64,000 nucleotides of DNA from CALBPI01 sp942491885 (lineage in GTDB: Bacteria > Pseudomonadota > Gammaproteobacteria > Steroidobacterales > Woeseiaceae). Of the stretch, positions 36,295-43,712 are shown piece after piece (the first letter of the stretch is position 1; every line of letters starts with the position of its first letter). The position numbers and the translations under genes are program-made. The stretch lies in the NCBI GenBank assembly GCA_942491885.1, contig CALOCQ010000002.1:1178001-1242000 (forward strand), in the 5' to 3' direction. Below the pieces are notes generated by a model. That model was not told the origin of the DNA, did no database searches, and saw only the letters and a program-made list of their open reading frames with translations.

Positions 36295-36900
36295 ATGGCA
36301 TCGAAATCATCGAGCTCACGCAGCTATTCGACGCTGGTCGCATCAGCAAGAGAATGCCGCCTGTGCGAAGCATCTTTACCATTGGGCCCAAGACCCGTCT
36401 TCCAAGTAGACCCGCGAGCAAAGATCCTGATCGCCGGACAAGCGCCGGGGCGTCGTGTGCATGAAACCGGCGTACCGTTCGACGATCCTAGTGGCGAACG
36501 ACTACGCGAGTGGCTCGGTGTTTCTCGGGAGATCTTCTACGACCCGACCAAAGTCGCGATCTTGCCGATGGGTTTTTGCTATCCGGGCACGGGCAAGTCA
36601 AGTGACCTGCCACCCAGGTCCGAATGTGCACCCGCCTGGCGCGAGCAGATATTGCAGCATTTACAAAATCTGGAACTGACGCTGGTGATCGGCCAGTACG
36701 CGCAGAAGTGGCATCTGCCGGAGGCTACGGGCAACCTGACCGACAAGGTCCGCGCATGGAAGCAGCACGAAAAAGGCACAATCGCGCTGCCGCATCCGAG
36801 TCCGCGCAACAACATCTGGCTAAAGAAGAATCCGTGGTTCGCAGAATCGCTGTTACCGCATCTGCAACGATCCGTTAACAAGGCGCTAAAGTGCAACTGA
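36295..36900 (+). CDS. uracil-DNA-glycosylase superfamily protein
   Basis: A 201-residue protein. ILIAGQAPGRRVHETGVPFDD with the GQAPG loop is motif 1 of the UDG superfamily (family 4/5 type), and LPHPSPRNNIW is motif 2. CRLCEASL near the start has a Cys pair, but a complete set of four iron-sulfur Cys is not evident, unlike family 4 enzymes. It probably removes damaged bases or belongs to an uncharacterised branch. ATG 36295 has AGAGGA upstream; the frame could begin at TTG 36274. It is divergent from the AraC gene. Confidence 0.82.
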   Translation: MASKSSSSRSYSTLVASARECRLCEASLPLGPRPVFQVDPRAKILIAGQAPGRRVHETGVPFDDPSGERLREWLGVSREIFYDPTKVAILPMGFCYPGTGKSSDLPPRSECAPAWREQILQHLQNLELTLVIGQYAQKWHLPEATGNLTDKVRAWKQHEKGTIALPHPSPRNNIWLKKNPWFAESLLPHLQRSVNKALKCN

Positions 36901-37260
36901 CCAAAGCCGCCGAGTCGGCTGGGTGTTCACCCGCGATGGTCAGATTGATGTCGGCAGCGCGGTTCGATTGTTGCTGCGCACCGACGGCGAGGTGGCTGGA
37001 TGAACTTGGCCTCATTGACCACGGTGGCCGCCTCAGGATCACCAGTCTCAATGCCCTTTAGGAATTTCTGGATTTTGTCCTTCTTCGACATCATACGAGC
37101 CGGCCACCTAAGATCACTTTCGAACTACACTCCTGCGGGAGCCTCGCTATCGTCAATCATTCGCGATGGAACAGCTAGCGTCCGCATTGGGTCAGTAGGA
37201 GTCATCCTACCTCAAATAACCTGGGTGGCGGCTCACGGCCAGGAGTAGCCTCTCGCATCT
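36901..37260. other. 360-base gap with remnant and repeat
   Basis: No intact gene. Between 36914 and 37003 one frame reads GWVFTRDGQIDVGSAVRLLL then ends, like the C-terminus of a lost protein. The right part, 37177-37250, holds a full copy of the dispersed intergenic repeat, joined to the 117-base duplicated segment beginning at 37236. Confidence 0.45.
37189..37250. repeat. dispersed intergenic repeat, copy e
   Basis: This copy begins GGGTCAGTAGGAGTCATCC and ends near CGGCTCACGGCCAGGAG. It is the closest relative of the copy at 32430-32491, matching along about 62 bases with roughly one difference in four. It is preceded by TCCGCATT, a stretch that often precedes GGGTC in the other copies. 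Confidence 0.6.
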
Positions 37261-37599
37261 CTACGAGTCACCATGAAAGCTCTCATATGCAGCGGCTTCA
37301 AGCTCGCCTTCGTCAGCAATGAGCTCCTCGTTGTCCGCATCTATGATCCGGTACGTTCGTTGATCGCCGCCGATGCTTGCTTCGCCATCTAGTCCGAGAA
37401 GCAGTCCGTACATCGTGTCGGTCAGTGCGGCGTCGAGTACAGACCTAAGTTGAGCTAACTGCGTAGAATCAAGCCTCAGGCCACCGATTAATTCTTGGAC
37501 GTGACATTCCGACTCGGGACTTAGGAACTCGTCGATAAGTTCGTCTTTTTGCTTCGCCCAATTTGCTGCAAAGGTCTTAGCATCCATAGAATCTACCAT
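37261..37599 (-). CDS. hypothetical protein, 112 residues
   Basis: An acidic, soluble protein with LSTQLAQLR-like amphipathic helices and the segment TMYGLLLGLDGEASIGGDQRTY, then a Glu/Ala-rich C-terminus. I do not recognise a named family with certainty; small acidic proteins of this type often behave as immunity or inhibitor proteins, but nothing adjacent supports that. Start ATG 37599 (or internal ATG 37587). The last 27 codons are duplicated 3.7 kb away. The gene is surrounded by repeat copies. Confidence 0.6.
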   Translation of the reverse strand: MVDSMDAKTFAANWAKQKDELIDEFLSPESECHVQELIGGLRLDSTQLAQLRSVLDAALTDTMYGLLLGLDGEASIGGDQRTYRIIDADNEELIADEGELEAAAYESFHGDS

Positions 37600-37823
37600 C
37601 TGCTATCAGTTTATCGGCGAAATCCTGAGCGGCTGGAATGGGTCACAAGCCGTCATTGTAACTCAGACAAACCGACCGGCTGGAATGCGAAGTAAACCAG
37701 CTGGTCATTCATGCTCCTGGCGACCGTCTGGGCCCGGCCATAAGCAGTCGTCGAGAGTATCGTAGTTGGGGCAGCGCCACCTCACTGGCGGGCCGCAGGA
37801 CCGCCCAAAAGTATCATAGGTAG

Positions 37824-38480
37824 TCATGCGAGCAGAGAGAGTTTTAGTGAAAACGTTGGCTTGTCAAATTTGTCCCGAACAATTACCGAGTCACCGTCGA
37901 CAACGACGTCTTTGAATTGATAAGCGAAGATTGTTTCATCTGGCAATGTTTCAAGAATGGGTTCTTCGAAAACGACCGTGCCTTTGCGTTCGAGTTTCAG
38001 TTTGAGCACAAACCGTTCCGGATCCATCGTACAGATCAGGCTGGCTCGAATTCCGTGTGGCCGAAGGAGCTTCTTCCTGATTATCCATCGGTTTTGATAG
38101 TTTCCTTGTCGGAACTCGTCAACGGCACTATGTATAGCGACCAAAGGAACTTCATATTTCTTGGCACAGGTTGATATGCCCGTGAGCAGCATGCTGATGA
38201 GGAATTCATGTAGCTCATTCTGATCCAGTGACTCATAGCGACTCTTTTCAAACAATACGGGCGCGACTGCGACATTCTCGCCTTCGATTCGGCATGGATC
38301 GCGCAATGTTTCGCACCCCTGGACGAAGATGGCACGGAATCCGTTTGTCTGAAACCTTAACGGCATGATTTTCCGTCGAACAAAATTGCAGAGGTAGCGC
38401 GAGCGAAACTGGAAGTCGCTCCGGTAAATTCGCTCATACTCGTCCCTGTTGAGCCCAAGTGATATATCTCTAAGAAGCAT
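37824..38480 (-). CDS. hypothetical protein, 218 residues
   Basis: A soluble protein with no signal peptide or membrane helix. The N-terminal half is Arg/Phe-rich (YRSDFQFRSRYLCNFVRRK), the C-terminal half predicts as beta strands (FVLKLKLERKGTVVFEE, VVVDGDSVIVRDKF). No family is recognised. The start at 38480 (ATG) lacks a strong ribosome site. Its codon use looks more AT-tolerant than the flanking core genes, which fits acquired DNA. It is isolated between repeat-bearing gaps. Confidence 0.55.
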   Translation of the reverse strand: MLLRDISLGLNRDEYERIYRSDFQFRSRYLCNFVRRKIMPLRFQTNGFRAIFVQGCETLRDPCRIEGENVAVAPVLFEKSRYESLDQNELHEFLISMLLTGISTCAKKYEVPLVAIHSAVDEFRQGNYQNRWIIRKKLLRPHGIRASLICTMDPERFVLKLKLERKGTVVFEEPILETLPDETIFAYQFKDVVVDGDSVIVRDKFDKPTFSLKLSLLA

Positions 38481-38727
38481 TAGGCTCGATTACTTAGAAT
38501 CCCGGCAAACTGTTAGGTTTCTAGGAGAGTTACCAACAAACGACCAGTTACCGCTTTGGATCACTAGCAGCCTGCCAGCAGTTTATCACCTGGGTGGCTG
38601 CTTTCGAGTGGATACCGGCCGCTCATAAAAATCAATCACGAGCGTCGCCTAACGGCCAGAAGCAGACCTTCAGATTAGATGAGATAGTCCACAGGACCTG
38701 AGTAAGACGCATCTTCCAAAATGGTGG
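38481..38727. repeat. gap with two partial copies of the dispersed repeat
   Basis: The 247-base gap holds CTTTGGATCACTAGCAGCC with CACCTGGGTGGCTGCTTTC (about 38548-38620) and GCGTCGCCTAACGGCCAGAA (about 38643-38670), both partial relatives of the dispersed intergenic repeat. No gene is seen. Confidence 0.45.
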
Positions 38728-39105
38728 TCAAGCTCCTTCAGATGGCTGCTCCGCGAAATGCAGCAACACACCGGCTGGATCCCACACATACGTTATCAAT
38801 AAGCCCCAGGGCATGAGTTCGGGTTCTGCGACTTTCGTACCTTCAAAGCGATCAACAAGGCCTATGGAACAGAAATGCTCGTACCAATCCTGCGCAGAAG
38901 TAACCATGAATTGCAGCATCAAGCTATGTGCATAATTATTGTGGTTCTTCGGCAATAGAAGGAAACGATAGTCAAACCCCGTGTCTACCTCACATACTTC
39001 GCCTGCATCCCAGTTGATCTTAAATCCAATGTGCTCATAGAAAGCCTTCGATATTTCATAATCATTTGACGGCACAAATGGTCTGAAATCGTTGATATTC
39101 AACAT
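38728..39105 (-). CDS. VOC/glyoxalase-fold protein
   Basis: A 125-residue single-module vicinal-oxygen-chelate protein: RPFVPSNDYEISKAFYEHIGF at the start, a central LMLQFMV strand with a WYEHF helix, and a final WDPAGVLLHFAE strand. Metal ligands are not conserved (no His in the first strand; the last strand has H in LLHF), which is common in bleomycin-resistance or antibiotic-binding relatives. The role is unknown. ATG 39105 was chosen over a TTG two codons earlier. Confidence 0.75.
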   Translation of the reverse strand: MLNINDFRPFVPSNDYEISKAFYEHIGFKINWDAGEVCEVDTGFDYRFLLLPKNHNNYAHSLMLQFMVTSAQDWYEHFCSIGLVDRFEGTKVAEPELMPWGLLITYVWDPAGVLLHFAEQPSEGA

Positions 39106-39429
39106 CGACAATACTCGCTGGTCCGGGGGCGAACGGTCTTCACCGTTAACCTCAATGAAATCGAATGTGCCCAGACAATTATAAATTGATTATGTGGCTG
39201 CTTTGCGTCATTAACTGCCTCCCATCATACCCCGAAAAGCAGCCGCTCAGCCGCTGGTATAGTTGTGTTACCTGATGTCGAAGCCAAGGTGGTTTCCGAC
39301 ACTTTTAATTTCCAGAAAGCAATGAACTGGGGAAACTAACTCTGTCACTTTCAAATTCGCAACTTTTTGATTTGTTGTCGACATCAACTGAGAGATCAAC
39401 TAACTAACTCCGTCACTCACCTTCACCAT
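39106..39429. repeat. gap with transposon-end-like motifs
   Basis: TTCCGACACTTTTAATTTCC at 39294-39313 matches the end of the MITE-like element at 31.9 kb. CTAACTCTGTCACTTTC (about 39336) and CTAACTCCGTCACTCACC (about 39402) are two further related motifs in direct orientation. No gene is supported on either strand in this part. Confidence 0.45.
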
Positions 39430-39677
39430 TCACTGCAGGACCAAATTGCGGAACTTCTCTCGAATTGTTGCCAGCTCGGCAAGGACAGCCGCCAAGTCAA
39501 TCGATTCATCTCGGAAACTCAAGACTTGGCTGACCGGGTTGTAGCTACGGTGAAATAGGCGCGGCAGACTCGAAAGTCCTACCTCAATCGGATCGATGCT
39601 CAAGTCCGAATAGGCAGCCGAGTCGTTCCCGTCGAACCAATCCTCGACCCGCTCGTCGTAGTGTTACTGGTGAACAT
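39430..39677 (-). pseudogene. small frameshifted gene, unknown family
   Basis: On the minus strand 39663-39430 is open for about 77 codons and has good protein character (YDERVEDWFDGNDSAAYSDL, LPRLFHRSYNPVSQVLSFRD, LATIREKFRNLVLQ), but it begins right after an in-frame TAA and has no good start. An ATG at 39677 in the adjacent frame encodes MFTSNT, and one added base near 39663 would join the two. So this is a one-base-shifted small gene or a sequencing slip. The plus-strand frame over the same bases (39367-39558) is most likely its shadow. Confidence 0.45.
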
Positions 39678-39967
39678 AACGAGCCCGCGAAATTTGGACT
39701 CATGATCTGCCGACGATACTATCTCGCAGGTCGTTCGGGGTCTTGTTCATAGACGGTTAGCATGATTAGCAGAAAGAATAGCAGAGCTTACCTGGGCGTC
39801 GCCTTCCGACCAGAAGCCGCCGGTCGCACGAGACCTAGCTGTTGGTCTGGCAGTCCCTAAGCGCTTCGCGTGCCGCGGGAATCCAAAAAGGGTATGGTTA
39901 CGCGGTCCCGGCAACGTTGTATCGCATCGGCCGCAGCCACAAACCTTTCCACGATAACGGAGCAAAC
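39678..39967. other. upstream region of the catabolic cluster
   Basis: The 290-base region holds a partial copy of the dispersed repeat at about 39789-39830 (GCGTCGCCTTCCGACCAGAA) and then the leader of the methyltransferase gene. No clear promoter boxes or IclR-type palindrome were found here. Confidence 0.35.
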
Positions 39968-41104
39968 ATGCACGACATCCTGACGACACACACCGGCAGC
40001 CTGCCGCGACCCGATGACCTGATCACAATAATGTTTGCCAAAGGCGACGGCGTGCCCGTGGATGAGAAGGCGTTGGCTGAGCGTGTCGAAAGTGCTGTCG
40101 GGGAGACGGTGCAGAAACAGCTGGATGCCGGCGTCAGTGTCATCAATGACGGCGAGATGTCCAAGCCGAGTTATGCCACCTATGTGAAAGACCGTCTGAA
40201 CGGGTTTGGTGGCGAGTCGCCGGAAAACTATTTCTTCGCCGATCTGGCTGATTATCCAAAAAGCATGGAGCTGGTTGCTGCGAACCCCGGCCGGCGCAAG
40301 CGCACGGCACCGGCCTGCAACAGTGCGATCAGCGTTTCCGACGCCGAGGCCGCCGCGCTGGATATGGTGAACCTTGCGAACGCTGCGAAGGCGGCGGGCG
40401 CCGAACGGACCTTCTCGAGTGCGGCGTCGCCAGGCGTCGTGTCGCTGTTCTTTCCGAATGCCTACTACGCTTCGGACGAGGAGTATGTGTTCGCGATCGC
40501 CGAGGCGATGCGGCACGAGTACGAAGCCATCGCTGCCGCCGGCGCGACCGTGCAGCTGGACTGCCCGGACCTTGCGATGGGTCGTCACACGGTCTACGCG
40601 AAGCTCGATGACGAAGCGTTTCGCAAACGTGTGCAGATGAATATCGAGGCGCTGAATCATGCGGTGCGTAACATCCCGGCCGAGCAACTACGCATGCACC
40701 TGTGCTGGGGGAACTATCCCGGGCCGCATCATTGTGATGTGCCGGTGACCACCATCATTGATCTGGTCTGGAAGGCCAAGCCGAATACGGTTTTGTTCGA
40801 GGCGGCGAATCCGCGCCACGCACACGAGTGGCATCAATTCAGCGACATGGATATTCCGGACGACAAGATTCTGTGCCCTGGCGTCATCGAGCCACAGTCC
40901 AACTACATCGAACACCCGCAGCTCGTTGCGGATCGGATCGAGCGCTTTGCCCGTATCGTTGGTCCGGAGCGTGTGATGGCTGGCGTTGACTGTGGTTTCA
41001 GTGTGCATGTCGGCATGCGCGGCATCGACCCGGATGTCGCATGGGCGAAGCTTGCGAGCCTCGCGCAGGGCGCTGAAATCGCATCGAAACGCGTCGCCGG
41101 TTGA
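39968..41104 (+). CDS. MetE-like zinc methyltransferase (cobalamin-independent methionine synthase II family)
   Basis: A 378-residue protein equal to the C-terminal catalytic half of MetE, without the N-terminal half. The zinc site is intact: His and Cys in RMHLCWGN, a Glu in VLFEAANPR and Cys in AGVDCGFS; the family N-terminus TTHTGSLPRP is present. Such stand-alone proteins transfer methyl or alkyl groups to or from a thiol (for example core-MetE or epoxyalkane:CoM transferase). Located at the head of a catabolic cluster, it more likely handles a methyl or C-S step in the pathway than methionine synthesis. ATG 39968 has CGGAG five bases upstream. Confidence 0.85.
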   Translation: MHDILTTHTGSLPRPDDLITIMFAKGDGVPVDEKALAERVESAVGETVQKQLDAGVSVINDGEMSKPSYATYVKDRLNGFGGESPENYFFADLADYPKSMELVAANPGRRKRTAPACNSAISVSDAEAAALDMVNLANAAKAAGAERTFSSAASPGVVSLFFPNAYYASDEEYVFAIAEAMRHEYEAIAAAGATVQLDCPDLAMGRHTVYAKLDDEAFRKRVQMNIEALNHAVRNIPAEQLRMHLCWGNYPGPHHCDVPVTTIIDLVWKAKPNTVLFEAANPRHAHEWHQFSDMDIPDDKILCPGVIEPQSNYIEHPQLVADRIERFARIVGPERVMAGVDCGFSVHVGMRGIDPDVAWAKLASLAQGAEIASKRVAG

Positions 41105-41125
41105 GAGTGACTCCGGGGTCTATCG

Positions 41126-41947
41126 ATGTCGACTGAGCAACCCAAGCCGCGCAAGGATAGCGAATACCTGAGCACGCTCGCGCGGGGTCTGTCGGTGTTG
41201 CGTTCGTTTACCAAAGAGCATCCCGAGATGACGCTGAGCGAGGTCGCCGCGGTGACCGCTCTGAGCCCCGCCGTTGCCCGGCGCTGCCTGAACACGCTGG
41301 TGCAGCTTGGTTACGTTGGCAAGAAGGGAAAGCTGTTCCTGCTCACGCCCGAAGTCATGCGGTTCGCCTCGGCGTTTATCGAGTCAATGGGATTGGAGGA
41401 GGTGGTTCAGCCCTACTTGCAAAAAGTCAGGGACAAGACCGGGGACTCCGCCTCACTCGCTGTCCTGTCCGAGTATGAAATCCTTTATCTGGTGCATGTC
41501 TCAACCAACAGGATGATTCGCCTGGTGGCTGGCGTGGGTACACGCTTTCCTGTGTACCCCACCTCGCTGGGTCGTGTGTTACTCGCCCATCAGGACCCCG
41601 CGCGTATCGACAGTTACATAGAGCATGTGCAGATGGAGCGTTTAACGACGAAGACGGTGACCTCGACGCGCGAGTTTCGCAAGATTCTGACGCAGGCGCG
41701 CAAGGCCGGCTATGCGTCAATTCAGGACGAGCTGGATTATGGGATTGTGTCGGTGTCGGTACCCGTGTTCGGGCCACAAGGTGAGATCCTTGCAGCAATC
41801 AACTGCTCGACAGCGACCTCACGTGTGACCCGCGACACAATGGTGACTACGCGATTGCCGGAGCTCAAACAGGCGGCCAAACGCATTGAGGTGGAGCTGC
41901 GTCGCTACCCGATTCTTGTTCACTCGATCAGGAGCGCGGCGTCCTAA
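41126..41947 (+). CDS. IclR-family regulator (PcaR/PobR type)
   Basis: A 273-residue regulator. Winged helix at residues about 15-80 (STLARGLSVLRSF, LSEVAAVTALSPAVARRCLNTL) followed by the IclR effector domain (SLGRVLLAHQDP, YASIQDELDYGIVSVSVPVF, AAINCS). The sequence pattern is that of the branch controlling aromatic-acid catabolism (PcaR, PobR, PcaU). It follows the methyltransferase with a 21-base gap and probably regulates the cluster; two TTCG-N5-CGAA palindromes in the 43.6-kb intergenic region fit the motif of this branch. Confidence 0.92.
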   Translation: MSTEQPKPRKDSEYLSTLARGLSVLRSFTKEHPEMTLSEVAAVTALSPAVARRCLNTLVQLGYVGKKGKLFLLTPEVMRFASAFIESMGLEEVVQPYLQKVRDKTGDSASLAVLSEYEILYLVHVSTNRMIRLVAGVGTRFPVYPTSLGRVLLAHQDPARIDSYIEHVQMERLTTKTVTSTREFRKILTQARKAGYASIQDELDYGIVSVSVPVFGPQGEILAAINCSTATSRVTRDTMVTTRLPELKQAAKRIEVELRRYPILVHSIRSAAS

Positions 41948-41949
41948 GA

Positions 41950-42810
41950 CTAGCGCTGGGTTTCTGCCTGCAGGCAGAACGCCCGGATCGCATCATTAAA
42001 CGGCCTGGGCTCAGTCAGGCTGCTCAAATGTCCGCCGTGTTCGATAATCACTTCCTGCGCATTCGGTGCGCGCGCCAGGATTTCGCGCGCATGTTGTTTG
42101 CGTGCAGCCGTTTCATGGCCGCCGGTTATCAAGAGAACTGGTATTGTCAGGGCGCCCAGCGCGCCGAGCAGGTCGCCGTCGAACGCGTAGCTGGCAGCGT
42201 CGAACCCGGCCAGGTCGGCGCCTCGATAGTCATTTAGAATCGACGCCAGGAGACGGGCTTCGTCGGTCAGGCCGGGCGCCAGGCTCATCATCGGGTGCGC
42301 AAGCCACTGTTGGCGGACAACGTCGAGTAGGCCCGAATTAGCCAGCTTGGCAAAATGTGCAACAGGGACACGTTCCGACTCGGCACTAGTCACTTGCAGA
42401 CCATCGACGACGGCTCCTTGCAATATCAGTGAGCGCAGCCGCTCCTGGCGCGTTACGGAATACCGCAACGCGATGCGCCCGCCTTGCGACATGCCCAGCA
42501 GGTGCACTCGCTCGAGCGCCAGCGCATCAAGAATTCGATCAATATCGTCGAGCTCGAGACGCAAATCAGGTGGAGCCGTTGATCTACCGAAACCGCGCCT
42601 GTCAAAAGTAATGACCCGAAAATCACTCGCCAGCCCGGCAACCTGCGGTGCGAATACACGGTGGTCCAGTGGCCAGCCATGCAGCAGCAGCAGGGGCGGG
42701 CCGTCGCCGTGGCTTTCGACAAAGATACGGCCGTTGTCCACATCGACCCACTGATTGTTCGTCGCTGGTATCAGCCGTTCGTCTCGACGTTGCCCTGCGC
42801 GCCGGTCCAT
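41950..42810 (-). CDS. alpha/beta hydrolase (enol-lactonase-like)
   Basis: A 286-residue alpha/beta hydrolase. Oxyanion-hole HGWPLD near residue 45, nucleophile elbow GMSQGG near 110, and catalytic His in EHGGHLS near the C-terminus. The family includes 3-oxoadipate enol-lactonases, C-C bond hydrolases and esterases; the cluster context favours a catabolic hydrolase. ATG 42810 lies inside the end of the upstream lyase gene (40-base overlap), and translation is probably coupled; no start lies closer to the conserved region except a GTG about 28 codons later. Confidence 0.85.
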   Translation of the reverse strand: MDRRAGQRRDERLIPATNNQWVDVDNGRIFVESHGDGPPLLLLHGWPLDHRVFAPQVAGLASDFRVITFDRRGFGRSTAPPDLRLELDDIDRILDALALERVHLLGMSQGGRIALRYSVTRQERLRSLILQGAVVDGLQVTSAESERVPVAHFAKLANSGLLDVVRQQWLAHPMMSLAPGLTDEARLLASILNDYRGADLAGFDAASYAFDGDLLGALGALTIPVLLITGGHETAARKQHAREILARAPNAQEVIIEHGGHLSSLTEPRPFNDAIRAFCLQAETQR

Positions 42811-43541
42811 AGCGCGTGGCCGGCAGGGTTGCTCATTTCTTCGTGCAGGTGACCGACCAGCCCGGCACACCGTGCCGTAAGCACAATTCCGCGCATCAGC
42901 GTCGAGGGCACGCCCGCTTCGCCGAGCACAGCGCCAATCGCCGCGCTGATGTTGGTGACCAGTTGTTTGCCCAATACCTCATTCAATGCGGATTCGAGCG
43001 TTCGCATGGCGGCGATAAAGTCGCCTTTAGCACCGGCGGCTTCGCAGACTTCTACCAGGCGGTTCACGCGGCGGTCGTTCTCGGAATGGATTGGGTGGCC
43101 GAAGCCGGGTAGCGGGCGTTTGATTTCGCGGTAGGCGCGGACCTCGTCCAGCGCTTTTTGACGGCGTTCGCTTTCCGGTACCGCAACGATGCGCTCCAGT
43201 ACCGCACCGCATTCGCCAGCCGTGCCGGCATAGCGGTCGCCCACACCGAGCAGGCCCGCGGCAACGGCACCCTGGAACGATTCCGGGGCTCCATGATGTG
43301 TCAGGCGGGTCGCTACGGCAGAAGGCACGAGGCCATGCTCCATGATCGTGACCATGACCGCATCAACAATCCTGCTTTGTGTCTCGGTTGGCATCTTGCC
43401 AAGCGACTGCAGAAACATCAGCTCGGTAAATGACACTTTTCCGATCAGCTCGTCGACCAGATTCTTTCCTCTTATCAATATGTTATCGGCATCGAAGGCG
43501 CAAATTGCAGTGTTGGCAGGTTTACCGTTTTTAATGCTCAT
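42771..43541 (-). CDS. citryl-CoA-lyase/citrate-synthase-like protein
   Basis: A 256-residue, short citrate-synthase-fold protein, far below the 370-430 residues of citrate synthase but typical of citryl-CoA lyases. PGFGHPIHSENDRRVNRL carries the second catalytic His. The loop that in citrate synthase reads GPLHGG reads GVGDRYAG here, so the first catalytic His is missing, and GLVGHLHEE gives further His residues. It may catalyse a retro-Claisen or retro-aldol cleavage of a CoA thioester in the pathway. It is divergent from the TonB receptor gene and followed by the alpha/beta hydrolase. Confidence 0.8.
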   Translation of the reverse strand: MSIKNGKPANTAICAFDADNILIRGKNLVDELIGKVSFTELMFLQSLGKMPTETQSRIVDAVMVTIMEHGLVPSAVATRLTHHGAPESFQGAVAAGLLGVGDRYAGTAGECGAVLERIVAVPESERRQKALDEVRAYREIKRPLPGFGHPIHSENDRRVNRLVEVCEAAGAKGDFIAAMRTLESALNEVLGKQLVTNISAAIGAVLGEAGVPSTLMRGIVLTARCAGLVGHLHEEMSNPAGHALWTGAQGNVETNG

Positions 43542-43629
43542 GGCGAGTCCTCAGGGTGCTGTCTTGGGTGCGGCCGCAGCCGTTGGCGAGGTGGAAAGAT
43601 AGCTCAGCAAGACACAGCCGGGCAATTTG

Positions 43630-43661
43630 TTCGCAAAACGAATTTGATTTCGCATATCGAA
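43630..43661. promoter_or_regulatory. two tandem palindromes, probable IclR operator
   Basis: TTCG-N5-CGAA occurs at 43630-43642 and again at 43649-43661, the second extended to TTTCG-N5-CGAAA. Their centres are 19 bases apart. They sit between the divergent lyase and TonB receptor genes. The PcaR/PobR/PcaU branch of IclR regulators binds repeats of the type GTTCG..N..CG.AC, so these are candidate sites for the regulator at 41.1 kb. Confidence 0.55.
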
Positions 43662-43712
43662 AATACTACGATGCATGGGTCGAATGCACAACTAGCTTTT
43701 GGGGGGATCCAA

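Noticed and set aside
39367..39558. 63-codon plus-strand frame as a gene
   Set aside because: The minus-strand reading of the same codons has better protein character and continues further; no ribosome site in front.
39857..40687. 276-codon minus-strand frame over the MetE-like gene
   Set aside because: Shadow of the conserved plus-strand gene; His/Arg-rich composition.
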